Assembly: GCF_010993955.1 (NCBI RefSeq)
Contig: NZ_WIXL01000008.1
Location: 56,194 to 120,193, forward strand
Direction of reading: 5' to 3'
Source: Oceanobacillus halotolerans
Lineage (GTDB): Bacteria; Bacillota; Bacilli; Bacillales; Amphibacillaceae
Length of the DNA: 64,000 nucleotides
Shown: piece by piece, positions 28,199-37,328 of the stretch
Layout: each line of letters opens with the position of its first letter
Numbering within the stretch: the stretch's first letter is position 1
Position numbers and translations under genes: made by a program
Notes under the pieces: generated by a model
The model's database searches: none
The model's input: the letters and a program-made list of their open reading frames with translations, nothing else
What the model was told of the DNA's origin: nothing

Positions 28199-29728
28199 GT
28201 GGAGGATTACGTTATTGAAATGTTAAATATCCGTAAAGAATTCCCCGGGATCGTTGCGAATGATGATATAACGATTCAATTAAAAAAAGGTGAAATTCAT
28301 GCGCTATTAGGTGAGAATGGTGCTGGAAAATCCACACTTATGAATGTACTTTTTGGATTATACCAACCTGAAAAAGGTGAAATTCGTGTGAAGGGAGAAA
28401 AAGTTAATATCACTGATCCAAATGTTGCCAATGACTTAGGGATTGGTATGGTGCACCAACATTTTATGTTAGTTGAGCCTTTTTCTGTAACACAAAATAT
28501 TATATTAGGTAGTGAACCAACTAAAAATGGGCGAATTAATTTAAAAAAAGCAGAAAAAGAAATACAAGAACTATCAGATCGGTATGGACTAAAAGTTGAT
28601 CCTACCGCAAAAATTAGAGATATTTCTGTAGGGATGCAGCAACGCGTGGAAATTTTGAAAACCCTTTATCGTGGAGCAGATGTGTTAATATTTGATGAAC
28701 CTACTGCAGTGTTAACACCACAGGAAATTACTGAATTAATTGAAATCATGCATTCATTAATCGCAGAAGGAAAATCAATTATTCTCATCACACATAAACT
28801 AAAAGAAATTATGCAAGTTTGTGATCGTTGTACGGTTATTCGTAAAGGAAAAGGGATTGGAACAGTCAATGTTGCAGGAACAACAACGAATGAACTCGCT
28901 TCTTTAATGGTTGGGCGAGAAGTGAGCTTTAAAACAGAAAAAACACCAGCAAAGCCTAAAGAACCTGTGCTAAAAATAGAAAACTTAGTTGTGAAGGATA
29001 CTAGGAAGGTAGACATGGTGAAGAACTTAAACCTTGATGTACGTGCTGGTGAAATTGTCGGAATTGCTGGTATCGATGGCAATGGACAAACCGAATTAAT
29101 AGAGGCGATTACGGGCCTTGTGAAATCAGAGTCAGGATCCATTAAGTTAAACGATAAAGAAATTAAAAATCTCTCACCACGAAAAGTAACGGAAAGTGGC
29201 TTAGCACATATTCCACAAGATAGGCATAAATACGGACTTGTGTTAGACATGCCTATTGGAGAAAATATCGTATTACAAACCTATTACCAGAAACCATACT
29301 CGAAAAATACTATTTTAAATTATAAAGAAATTTATAAAAAAGCAAATGAATTAATTGAAGAGTATGATGTTCGTACACCATCTCCATATACACCTGCTAG
29401 AGCCCTATCAGGTGGTAACCAACAAAAAGCAATTATTAGTCGTGAAGTAGACCGTTCACCTGACTTATTGATAGCGGCACAACCAACACGAGGATTGGAT
29501 GTTGGAGCAATTGAATTTATTCATAAAAAATTAATTGAAGAGCGTGATAAAGGAAGAGCTGTCTTATTAATTTCTTTTGAGTTGGACGAGATCTTAGATG
29601 TTAGTGATCGAATTGCTGTTATCTTTGATGGTCAAATTGTATCTGAAGTGAAACCAGAAGATACGAATGAACAAGAATTAGGATTATTAATGGCTGGTAG
29701 TAAGAAAGAAAAGGCAGGTGGCGAGTAG
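28199..29728 (+). CDS. nupO: Nucleoside ABC transporter, double ATP-binding subunit
   Basis: Energises nucleoside import. The 509 residues hold two ABC domains: the first with Walker A GENGAGKSTLMN (near 42) and signature-like ISVGMQQRVEIL, the second with degenerate GIDGNGQTELIEAI and a good LSGGNQQKAII signature, the pattern usual for RbsA/NupO-type ATPases. The start is GTG after AAAGGAGTGAG. The stop shares a base with the nupP start. The equivalent B. subtilis genes are nupOPQ; the substrate is inferred from that. Confidence 0.93.
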   Translation: MEDYVIEMLNIRKEFPGIVANDDITIQLKKGEIHALLGENGAGKSTLMNVLFGLYQPEKGEIRVKGEKVNITDPNVANDLGIGMVHQHFMLVEPFSVTQNIILGSEPTKNGRINLKKAEKEIQELSDRYGLKVDPTAKIRDISVGMQQRVEILKTLYRGADVLIFDEPTAVLTPQEITELIEIMHSLIAEGKSIILITHKLKEIMQVCDRCTVIRKGKGIGTVNVAGTTTNELASLMVGREVSFKTEKTPAKPKEPVLKIENLVVKDTRKVDMVKNLNLDVRAGEIVGIAGIDGNGQTELIEAITGLVKSESGSIKLNDKEIKNLSPRKVTESGLAHIPQDRHKYGLVLDMPIGENIVLQTYYQKPYSKNTILNYKEIYKKANELIEEYDVRTPSPYTPARALSGGNQQKAIISREVDRSPDLLIAAQPTRGLDVGAIEFIHKKLIEERDKGRAVLLISFELDEILDVSDRIAVIFDGQIVSEVKPEDTNEQELGLLMAGSKKEKAGGE

Positions 29729-30774
29729 TGACTTCAAATAAAACATTTAATATTTTAGTTCCCATTATTTCTGTCTTAATTGGACTCATAGCTGGGGCCC
29801 TTATTATGTTAGTCTTTGGATATAATCCAATTTCTGGGTATGCTGCCTTGTGGCAAGGAGCGTTTGGTGATTTATATTTCTTTGGAGAAACAATCCGCCA
29901 AACAACACCATATATTTTGACAGGTTTAGCTGTAGCATTTGCCTTTCGTGCTGGACTGTTTAATATTGGTGCAGAAGGGCAAGTATTTGTTGGCTGGGTT
30001 GCAGCAGTATGGGTAGGTATAGCTTTTGATGCACCGATGATTATTCACTTGCCTCTTGCCCTCATTGTAGCAGGTTTAGCAGGTGCAGTGTGGGGCTTCA
30101 TTCCCGGAATTTTAAAAGCAAGATTAGGGGTACATGAAGTAATTGTAACCATTATGTTGAATTATGTTGCGTTATATGGAGCAAATGCACTCATTAGGGG
30201 TGTATTGTCTGATAACGAAGATAAAACAGAAAAAATTGCTGGATCAGCCTCATTGGCATCTGATTGGTTGCAATCATTAACGTATTTTTCACGTATGCAC
30301 TATGGTATATTAATTGCCTTGTTCGCAGCCATTATCATGTGGTTTATACTGGAGAGAACAACAATCGGTTATGAACTGCGATCTGTTGGTTTCAACCAAC
30401 ATGCTTCTAAATATGCAGGAATGAATGTAAAACGAAATATTGTTTTAGCGATGGTTATTTCAGCTGTATTCGCTGGATTAGCTGGAGCGATGGAAGGTTT
30501 AGGAACATATGGTAATATGTCTGTAAACTCTGGGTTTACTAATTTAGGGTTTGATGGAATTGCGGTTGCACTATTAGGAGCTAATACGGCATTAGGTGTC
30601 GTGCTTGCAGCGCTTCTATTTGGTGCTTTAAAAGTTGGTGGTTTAAATATGCCAACTGAAACAGGTGTCCCAACTGAGTTAGTTGATATTATTATCGCAC
30701 TAATTATATTTTTTGTTGCTTCCAGTTATATAATTCGATGGGTAATACTTCGCTTCAAAAAGGGGGAGAAATAA
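29728..30774 (+). CDS. nupP: Nucleoside ABC transporter permease NupP
   Basis: Membrane permease of the BPD_transp_2 (branched-chain amino acid/ribose) type, 348 residues with about eight to ten hydrophobic segments. The family motif AFRAGLFNIGAEGQVFVG and the cytoplasmic GYELRSVGFNQHASKYAGMN loop, which contacts the ATPase, are present. The start is GTG 29728, overlapping nupO by one base behind GGTGGCGAG. It pairs with NupQ. Confidence 0.92.
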   Translation: MTSNKTFNILVPIISVLIGLIAGALIMLVFGYNPISGYAALWQGAFGDLYFFGETIRQTTPYILTGLAVAFAFRAGLFNIGAEGQVFVGWVAAVWVGIAFDAPMIIHLPLALIVAGLAGAVWGFIPGILKARLGVHEVIVTIMLNYVALYGANALIRGVLSDNEDKTEKIAGSASLASDWLQSLTYFSRMHYGILIALFAAIIMWFILERTTIGYELRSVGFNQHASKYAGMNVKRNIVLAMVISAVFAGLAGAMEGLGTYGNMSVNSGFTNLGFDGIAVALLGANTALGVVLAALLFGALKVGGLNMPTETGVPTELVDIIIALIIFFVASSYIIRWVILRFKKGEK

Positions 30775-31734
30775 ATGGGATTCATTGATCTCTTACAATC
30801 GATTATTCCACCAGCACTATTCTTTTCGGCACCTCTTATATTTACAGCCTTAGGCGGGGTATTAAGTGAGCGTTCTGGAGTTGTAAACATTGGACTAGAA
30901 GGTTTAATGGTAATGGGTGCCTTTGTCGGAATTGTGTTTAATTTAACGTTTGAGAGTGCTTTAGGTGCATGGACACCGTGGGTATCCATTATTGTCGCAA
31001 TGCTAGTGTCTGCTATTTTTTCAGTCATTCATGCGATTGCCTCTGTTTCCTTTAGAGCAGATCAAGTGGTAAGTGGTGTGGCAATTAACTTCTTAGCGTT
31101 AGGGTTAGGTGTGTTTTTAACAAAGCAATGGTACAACAAAGGTCAGACAGACATGGTAGAACAACCATTTTATACAACTGATATTCCATTATTAGCTGAT
31201 ATACCAATTATTGGCCCAATCTTTTTTCAAGGTATATATACGACATCCTATGTAGCGATTATTTTGGCGTTTGTTGTATGGTATGTGTTATATAAAACGC
31301 CATTTGGTTTACGTTTACGTTCAGTAGGAGAACACCCGATGGCTGCAGATACAAATGGTATTAATGTGTATAAAATGCGTTATATTGCAGTTATTCTTTC
31401 AGGTGCCTTAGGTGGTTTAGGTGGTTCCGTATTTGCACTTACAATTGCCTTAAACTTCTCTCACGCTACCATCGTTGGTCAAGGGTTTATGGCTTTAGCA
31501 GCAGTTATTTTTGGTAAATGGCATCCATTAGGTGCATTAGGTGCTGCCTTATTCTTTGGCTTTGCACAAAGTTTAAGTGTTATCAGTGCTGGTATTCCTT
31601 TATTACAAGATGTACCACAGGTATTCTTGTTAATCGCACCATACGTATTAACAATACTAGCTCTAGCTGGCTTTATCGGTAGAGCAGAAGCACCAAAAGC
31701 AAATGGGGTACCTTATATTAAAGGTAGCCGCTAA
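30775..31734 (+). CDS. nupQ: Nucleoside ABC transporter permease NupQ
   Basis: Second permease subunit, 319 residues, highly hydrophobic. It has LSERSGVVNIGLEGLMVMGA near the N-terminus and the coupling loop FGLRLRSVGEHPMAADTNGI. It begins directly after the nupP stop with AAAAAGGGGGAG as ribosome site. The strong terminator at 31814 ends the importer unit before ymfF. Confidence 0.92.
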   Translation: MGFIDLLQSIIPPALFFSAPLIFTALGGVLSERSGVVNIGLEGLMVMGAFVGIVFNLTFESALGAWTPWVSIIVAMLVSAIFSVIHAIASVSFRADQVVSGVAINFLALGLGVFLTKQWYNKGQTDMVEQPFYTTDIPLLADIPIIGPIFFQGIYTTSYVAIILAFVVWYVLYKTPFGLRLRSVGEHPMAADTNGINVYKMRYIAVILSGALGGLGGSVFALTIALNFSHATIVGQGFMALAAVIFGKWHPLGALGAALFFGFAQSLSVISAGIPLLQDVPQVFLLIAPYVLTILALAGFIGRAEAPKANGVPYIKGSR

Positions 31735-31813
31735 TGTGAAACTTAAATCAGCGACGTTTTTTCGACTCGAAGGATGGCCGAGTTTATGTTGATCTGTCCA
31801 TTATAAATGAATT

Positions 31814-31856
31814 AAAAAACTGACTTGTTACATGTGTAAACAAGTCAGTTTTTTAT
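31814..31856 (+). terminator. Terminator of nupOPQ
   Basis: Perfect 16-bp stem AAAAAACTGACTTGTT (31814-31829) with 31839-31854, 9-nt loop; the stem ends in T6. Confidence 0.93.
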
Positions 31857-31944
31857 TGTCAAAAATTGGTCTATACTGTATGGTGATTACAATAAAAGGA
31901 ATAGAACAAACTATAATGGACAAATACGTATTGGAGGAATTCTG

Positions 31945-33237
31945 GTGGAATCAGTAAATGAAAAAATAATCAATGAAGGTAATTTCCGTCTACATATTGT
32001 ACCAACATCAAAGTATAAAACAATTAATATTGTCGTGAAGTTAAAAGCTCCTTTATCTAGAGACACGATAACCAAGCGTGCTTTATTACCTTATGTATTG
32101 CAACAAGGAACTAAAAACTTTCCTAGTCGAACTGATTTACAGAACAAACTTGATGATTTATATGGTGCGGTACTAGCCATAAATGGTTCGAAAAAAGGAG
32201 AAAACCATATCATATCAGTTCGACTCGAAATTGCTAATCCAAAATTTATTCCCAATGCATCTAATCTAAAGGAAGAGGCATTACAGATTCTACAAGAAAT
32301 CATTTTTAATCCAAAAACAAATGGAGGTTCCTTCGAGGAGACAATTGTCGAACGCGAAAAAGAAACACTACGGCATAAAATAGATTCGATTATCGATGAA
32401 AAAATGAGTTATGCCAATATGCGACTTATTGATGAGATGTGTAAGGATGAGGCCTATCAATTACATGTTAATGGGTATAAAGAAGATTTAGACGAAATAA
32501 ATGCAACGTCGTTATATACCTATTATCAGCAGATATTACAGGAAGATCAGATGGATGTTTATGTATTAGGGGATATCGATCAAAAAGAGATAGAACAAAA
32601 GCTTCCTACATTACTTAGTAAAAGCAGAAAGGGAGAATCTGCTGAGGAAACGAAAACATCGTCTTATCAGAAAAAAGGGGAACCTAAAGAAGTGATCGAA
32701 CATCAAGATGTACAACAGGCTAAATTGCATATTGGATATCGTACTAATACAATATTTTCCGATAATGATTATTTCGCATTACAAGTATTTAATGGCTTGT
32801 TTGGAGGATTTCCAAGCTCTAAATTATTTATTAATGTAAGAGAAAAAAACAGTCTTGCTTATTATGCATCTTCTCGCTTAGAAAGTCACAAAGGCTTATT
32901 ACTTGTATTTAGCGGAATAGCTCCAACAGACTACGAAAAAGCAAAAGATATTATTATAGAGCAAATGAATGCCATGAAAAATGGTGATTTTACGGAAAAT
33001 GAATTAGAAGAAATAAAAGGTTTAATTGAAAATCAATTACTGGAAACAATGGATCATCCTCAAGGATTTATTGAATTATTGTACCAGCAAGTAATAGGTG
33101 GAAAGCAAATTACACCAGAAACCTTAATGAATCAAGTGAAGCAAGTGACCAAAGAAGATGTTATAAAAGTTGCAAATAAAATGGAAGAGGATACAATTTA
33201 TTTGCTAACCAACAAGGGAGGCAGTAATAATGAATAA
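31945..33237 (+). CDS. ymfF: M16 peptidase-like protein without zinc motif
   Basis: 430-residue M16-fold protein lacking the HxxEH zinc site: the corresponding early segment reads KRALLPYVLQQGTKNFPSRT. Catalytically silent M16 subunits usually pair with an active one, and ymfH directly downstream has the motif, so a two-subunit peptidase is likely. The start is GTG with TTGGAGGA upstream. The 3' end overlaps ymfH by 8 nt. Confidence 0.9.
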   Translation: MESVNEKIINEGNFRLHIVPTSKYKTINIVVKLKAPLSRDTITKRALLPYVLQQGTKNFPSRTDLQNKLDDLYGAVLAINGSKKGENHIISVRLEIANPKFIPNASNLKEEALQILQEIIFNPKTNGGSFEETIVEREKETLRHKIDSIIDEKMSYANMRLIDEMCKDEAYQLHVNGYKEDLDEINATSLYTYYQQILQEDQMDVYVLGDIDQKEIEQKLPTLLSKSRKGESAEETKTSSYQKKGEPKEVIEHQDVQQAKLHIGYRTNTIFSDNDYFALQVFNGLFGGFPSSKLFINVREKNSLAYYASSRLESHKGLLLVFSGIAPTDYEKAKDIIIEQMNAMKNGDFTENELEEIKGLIENQLLETMDHPQGFIELLYQQVIGGKQITPETLMNQVKQVTKEDVIKVANKMEEDTIYLLTNKGGSNNE

Positions 33238-34513
33238 ATTGGAGTATGACGTTATTAATGAGACAATATATACAGAACAGCTTGATAATGGATTAACGGT
33301 GATCTTGTTACCGAAAAATGATATGGCAAAAACGTATGGTGTTTTTTCAACAGATTATGGCTCAATTGATCAAACGTTTGTACCAATTGAGCAATCTGAC
33401 TATATTACGGTCCCAGAGGGGATTGCTCACTTTTTGGAACATAAACTATTTGAAAAAGAAGATCGAGATGTATTTGCAGACTTTGGAAAACAAGGTGCAT
33501 CCCCAAATGCGTATACATCATTCACAAAAACAGCCTACCTGTTCTCTGCAACCACTAATATTGAAAAAAATGTAGAGACACTAATTGATTTTGTACAAGA
33601 TCCTTATTTTTCAGAGGAATCTGTTGAAAAAGAGAAGGGGATTATTGCACAAGAAATTCAAATGTATAATGATCAACCAGATTGGCAATCGTTTATGGGT
33701 ACGATTAAGGGAATGTTCCAAAACCATCCTGTCAATATTGATATAGCAGGTACAGTGGACTCAATTAAAACCATTTCAAAAGATGATTTATATACATGTT
33801 ATAACACATTTTATCATCCAGAAAATATGGTATTATTTATAGCTGGAAACTTTGATCCATCATCCATGATGGAAATGGTTAAAACAAATCAGTCCAACAA
33901 AACCTTTAAGAAAATGGAAGAATTACAACGTGACTACCCAGAAGAACCAAAAGAAGTTACGGAAAAAGAAACGACCATTCAGATGCCAGTCTCGGTTCCT
34001 AAATGCACAGTAGGTATTAAAGAATCGAATCAACCGTTAGGTAAAGCTAAATTTTTAAAAAGAGATTTATGTCAAAGTATGGTATTAGACTTTTATTTTG
34101 CAAAAGGTGGTCCATTTTATCAGGAACTATATGAAGATAAATTAATTGATGATAGTTTTTCATTTGAAACGAACCTAGAAAAAAATTTCGGGTATTCTTT
34201 AATCAGTAGTAATACAGCACAACCTAACGTTTTCGCATCTAAAGTAAAATCGTTATTACTTTCCACAAATGAACAAACCTTTACAGAAGAAGAAGTTAAC
34301 CGTATGAAGAATAAGCAAATTGGTCACTTATTAAGAGCCATGAATTCCTTAGAATTTATAGCGAATAAATATATTCACTATTCAACACTCGATATTGATT
34401 TATTCGACATCATTCCGACGATTCAGTCATTGACAGTAGAAGATATGAATCAATTTATTCAAAGTTGGATTGAGGAAGATCGAATAGCAATATGTAAAAT
34501 TGTCGCAGAATAA
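33230..34513 (+). CDS. ymfH: M16 family zinc peptidase, active subunit
   Basis: 427-residue M16 peptidase with an intact inverted zinc motif in GIAHFLEHKLFEKED and the downstream VEKEKGIIAQEIQMYNDQP glutamate region. GGGAGGC lies upstream within ymfF. It overlaps the catalytically silent homologue ymfF and is followed after 9 nt by ymfI. The physiological substrate is not known; the B. subtilis counterpart holds the same place. Confidence 0.92.
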   Translation: MNKLEYDVINETIYTEQLDNGLTVILLPKNDMAKTYGVFSTDYGSIDQTFVPIEQSDYITVPEGIAHFLEHKLFEKEDRDVFADFGKQGASPNAYTSFTKTAYLFSATTNIEKNVETLIDFVQDPYFSEESVEKEKGIIAQEIQMYNDQPDWQSFMGTIKGMFQNHPVNIDIAGTVDSIKTISKDDLYTCYNTFYHPENMVLFIAGNFDPSSMMEMVKTNQSNKTFKKMEELQRDYPEEPKEVTEKETTIQMPVSVPKCTVGIKESNQPLGKAKFLKRDLCQSMVLDFYFAKGGPFYQELYEDKLIDDSFSFETNLEKNFGYSLISSNTAQPNVFASKVKSLLLSTNEQTFTEEEVNRMKNKQIGHLLRAMNSLEFIANKYIHYSTLDIDLFDIIPTIQSLTVEDMNQFIQSWIEEDRIAICKIVAE

Positions 34514-34522
34514 GGAGCCGAA

Positions 34523-35242
34523 ATGATACAGAAGAACATATTAATTATTGGTGCAAGTGGGGATATCGGGAGTGCCATAGCGGAACAATTGGCCTGTGAC
34601 GGTTATCAGTTGCTGTTACATTATCACACGAATGAAAGCAGGATCCGAACGTTACAAAATCATCTCCCTGAAGAACAAATTATTTCTGTTATACAAGCTG
34701 ACTTAACCAAGAATGCTGATTTAAAAAAATTGATGACAGGTATTGTGTATCCTATTGACGGTATTATTTTTGCCAGTGGGGTGACACATTTTGGATTATT
34801 GCAAGATACGAGTGAGGAAACGATGGATGCCATGTTAACGGTCCATGTGAAAGCACCATGGTTTATCACGCAACAGTTATTACCAAATATGATCCGTAAA
34901 CGAGCTGGCACTATTTTACTAATTACATCCATTTGGGGAGATATTGGTGCAAGTAATGAAGTGATTTATTCTTCTGTTAAAGGTGCACAAAATAGCTTCG
35001 TGAAAGCATTAGCTAAAGAAGTTGCAGGAAGTGGGATTTCCGTTAATGCGATTAGTCCAGGGTTTATTGACACAAAGATGAATGACCATTTTACAGATCA
35101 AGAAAGAAAAGCAATCGTTCGGGATATACCAATGAATCGAGCAGGAAAACCCGAAGAAGTTGCACAAACTGTCTCTTTTTTAATGGATCATAAATCAAAT
35201 TATATACAAGGTGAAGTCATCCATGTGAAAGGTGCATGGTAA
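34523..35242 (+). CDS. ymfI: Short-chain dehydrogenase/reductase YmfI
   Basis: 239-residue SDR enzyme: cofactor motif GASGDIGSAIAEQL near the N-terminus, catalytic serine in LLITSIWGDIGASNEV and the YxxxK motif in YSSVKGAQNSF. The sequence resembles 3-oxoacyl-ACP reductases (FabG-like), but the substrate cannot be named. AAGGAGCC precedes the ATG, 9 nt after ymfH. Repeats follow directly. Confidence 0.9.
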   Translation: MIQKNILIIGASGDIGSAIAEQLACDGYQLLLHYHTNESRIRTLQNHLPEEQIISVIQADLTKNADLKKLMTGIVYPIDGIIFASGVTHFGLLQDTSEETMDAMLTVHVKAPWFITQQLLPNMIRKRAGTILLITSIWGDIGASNEVIYSSVKGAQNSFVKALAKEVAGSGISVNAISPGFIDTKMNDHFTDQERKAIVRDIPMNRAGKPEEVAQTVSFLMDHKSNYIQGEVIHVKGAW

Positions 35243-35244
35243 TT

Positions 35245-35340
35245 AGAGAAACTCGCATTTGCTCGTCCTTACCGAATGTGTTAGTTTTTCTTATACTTTC
35301 CCAACGTGAAACAAAAGCTAGAAGTGCCTAGATAGCGAAT
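35245..35340 (-). repeat. Truncated hairpin repeat D joined to the start of repeat A
   Basis: 35245-35308 is the hairpin half of family D in reverse (AGAGAAACTCGCATTTGCTC ... AGTTTTTCTTATACTTTCCC), and 35309-35340 begins AAACAAAAGCTAGAAG like family A. The same D-A junction occurs near 49102. It lies 3 nt after ymfI and, with its inverted repeat ending in TTTTTC, may act as that gene's terminator. Confidence 0.65.
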
Positions 35341-35352
35341 TAAATGGTGTCT

Positions 35353-35995
35353 TTGAATAAAGCTCTTTTCGCATACTTTATTGCTTTCTTAAATTCACAT
35401 CTTTTATATAATGCGTCGTAAGGTTACGAATTGATTTCCGATCCGGACAGTCGCTTTCACCATGGGCACAAGTGCGACATCTGTTTAAACTTTTCTTTTT
35501 CACAGCGTCTTCTTTGGCGCAGGCACGGCCTCAGCCACCTCTGTCGAAAAGCGTAAGCGCCTTGGTCACCCCTGATTAGAAAACTTGGCTTGTCGCCGAG
35601 TGGCGACAAGCCTTAGTTGCACTTATGCAGTAAGAAAGTTTTTCTTATCTGCCAAGCTTAAGACGAGCCTCAGCGTGGTGCTTTTTGCGCGTAATGAGGA
35701 TTGACTTAAGATCTTGAGGGGATAGGCGCCGACACTAGAACGTCCTCGCAAAAAAGACACTTTTGCTTCGTGCGATGTTTCGCTGTCGAAGCTTTCCTTG
35801 TCCTGTCCGTCAAAACGAGCCTAAGAGACCCCGCAGTGTCGGTTTCACAACGGAGGCTCGTGGGGAGTCCTAAGGTGCGCGAAGTGTTTTTCCGAAGCGG
35901 TAAATTTAGCTAACCTACTGCGCATAATACATTAATTATTCATTAAGTTTTATACAAGAAAAAGCAGCAATCTTTGATAAAACAACCTTAAATAA
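35353..35995 (+). mobile_element. MITE-like element with cargo modules (about 627 bp)
   Basis: The element is about 35361-35987. Left end AGCTCTTTTCGCATACTTTA, right end the complement of GGTTGTTTTATCAAAGATTG. The flanks TTGAATAA and TTAAATAA agree at 7 of 8 positions. The interior has CGCTTTCACCATGGGCACAA, then family A sequence (about 35550-35735), a GACACTAGAACGTCCTCGC module with an AAAAGACACTTTTGCTT hairpin, and the GAGACCCCGCAG ... GGAGGCTCGTGGGGAGTCC module. It has no transposase. With the preceding repeats it fills the gap up to ymfJ. Confidence 0.78.
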
Positions 35996-36117
35996 GGCAA
36001 TAATACGGCTGGTTTTTAAGCTTTCCTACCTGCTACAAAAGTTATAACATATTAATGTATAAAGCCTCCAAAAGCACAAATACTATACGTGACAAAACTT
36101 GAAGGAGGCAGATCTAT

Positions 36118-36378
36118 ATGTCAGTACTTGATAATTTTGATACGTGGAAAGACTTCTTGTCAAACCGCCTACAGCAAGCTCAAACACAAGGAATGGACCA
36201 ACAAACCATTTCCAATTTAGCATATGAGGTTGGTGACTACCTCTCTAAAAGTGTAGACGCTAAAAATAGTGAGGAAGCTGTACTAAGAGAACTTTGGAAC
36301 GCTGCTTCTGAAGAAGAACAACATGCTATCGCAAACAGTATGGTAAAATTAGTACAAAATGAAGGAAATACCAACTAA
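36118..36378 (+). CDS. ymfJ: DUF3243 protein YmfJ
   Basis: 86-residue, mostly helical protein recognised by the DUF3243 pattern (DTWKDFLSNRLQQAQTQGM, LWNAASEEEQHAIANSMVKL). Its function is unknown; it is conserved among Bacillus relatives between ymfI and ymfK. The ribosome site GGAGGC (36104-36109) can pair with GCCTCC at 36064-36069, which might limit translation. It has its own terminator. Confidence 0.87.
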   Translation: MSVLDNFDTWKDFLSNRLQQAQTQGMDQQTISNLAYEVGDYLSKSVDAKNSEEAVLRELWNAASEEEQHAIANSMVKLVQNEGNTN

Positions 36379-36390
36379 ATAAAAAGCTAT

Positions 36391-36424
36391 AAAATAAAGA
36401 AGCTTACACAGCTTCTTTATTTTA
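36391..36424 (+). terminator. Terminator of ymfJ
   Basis: Perfect 14-bp stem AAAATAAAGAAGCT (36391-36404) with 36410-36423, 5-nt loop, ending TTTATTTTA. Confidence 0.88.
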
Positions 36425-36519
36425 TTAAGAAAATACACAATCTCCTTTTCACTGAACTAAAAATCATTTATGATATAGATAGACTAACCATAGTTAAGAT
36501 TATGTAAAAGGGGCTTATT

Positions 36520-37311
36520 ATGGAAAAAACAGAATGGTACCTCGAGTACGAAATCCAATACAATCGTCCTGGTTTATTAGGCGATATATCCTCTTTATTA
36601 GGAATGTTATCCATTAATATTATTACCATTAATGGAGTAGAAGATGATAGACGGGGTATGTTGTTATTATCAAAAGAAGATGAACAAATTACACGATTAC
36701 AATCTATTTTACAAACAATGGATACAATTTCTATAAAAAAATTACGAAAACCTAAATTACGGGATCGTTTAGCAGTTAGACACGGTCGCTTTATTCATCG
36801 CGATGCTGAAGATCGAAAAACAATTCGTTTTGTTCGTGATGAATTAGGTGTTTTGGTTGACTTCATGGCAGAACTTTATAAAAAAGAAGGGCATAAATTA
36901 ATTGGAATTCGCGGTATGCCTCGAGTTGGAAAAACGGAATCAGTCGTTGCGGCTAGTGTTTGTGCGAATAAACGTTGGCTTTTTGTGTCTAGTACATTAC
37001 TAAAGCAAACAGTTCGTAATCAGTTAATAGAAGGGGAATACAGCAATAATAATATCTATATTGTTGATGGTGTTCTATCCAAACGGCGTGCTAATGAAAA
37101 GCATTGGCAATTAATACGCGAAATCATGCAACTACCTGCTGTCAAGGTAGTTGAGCATCCAGACATATTTGTTCAATCAACAGAATATGAAATGGATGAT
37201 TTTGATTATATTATCGAATTAAGAAATAACGAAGAAGAAGAAATTACATATGAAGACATGAAGCAGCCACAATTTGAACAAGAAAATGGTTTTTCTATGT
37301 TTGATTTTTAA
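36520..37311 (+). CDS. ymfK: DUF3388 protein YmfK with ACT-like and P-loop motifs
   Basis: 263-residue cytoplasmic protein. The N-terminal segment (EIQYNRPGLLGDISSLLGML ... INGVEDDRRGMLLL) looks like an ACT ligand-binding domain, and GMPRVGKTE (132-140) is a plausible Walker A P-loop. B. subtilis YmfK has the same position upstream of ymfM. No biochemical role is established, so nucleotide binding is inferred only. AAAGGGGC precedes the ATG. Confidence 0.85.
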   Translation: MEKTEWYLEYEIQYNRPGLLGDISSLLGMLSINIITINGVEDDRRGMLLLSKEDEQITRLQSILQTMDTISIKKLRKPKLRDRLAVRHGRFIHRDAEDRKTIRFVRDELGVLVDFMAELYKKEGHKLIGIRGMPRVGKTESVVAASVCANKRWLFVSSTLLKQTVRNQLIEGEYSNNNIYIVDGVLSKRRANEKHWQLIREIMQLPAVKVVEHPDIFVQSTEYEMDDFDYIIELRNNEEEEITYEDMKQPQFEQENGFSMFDF

Positions 37312-37328
37312 AATGGATGGTGTTATGG

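Noticed and set aside
35530..35760. Family A as a riboswitch for nearby genes
   Set aside because: It occurs in both orientations, after genes as well as before them, and inside mobile elements, so a fixed cis-regulatory role is unlikely.
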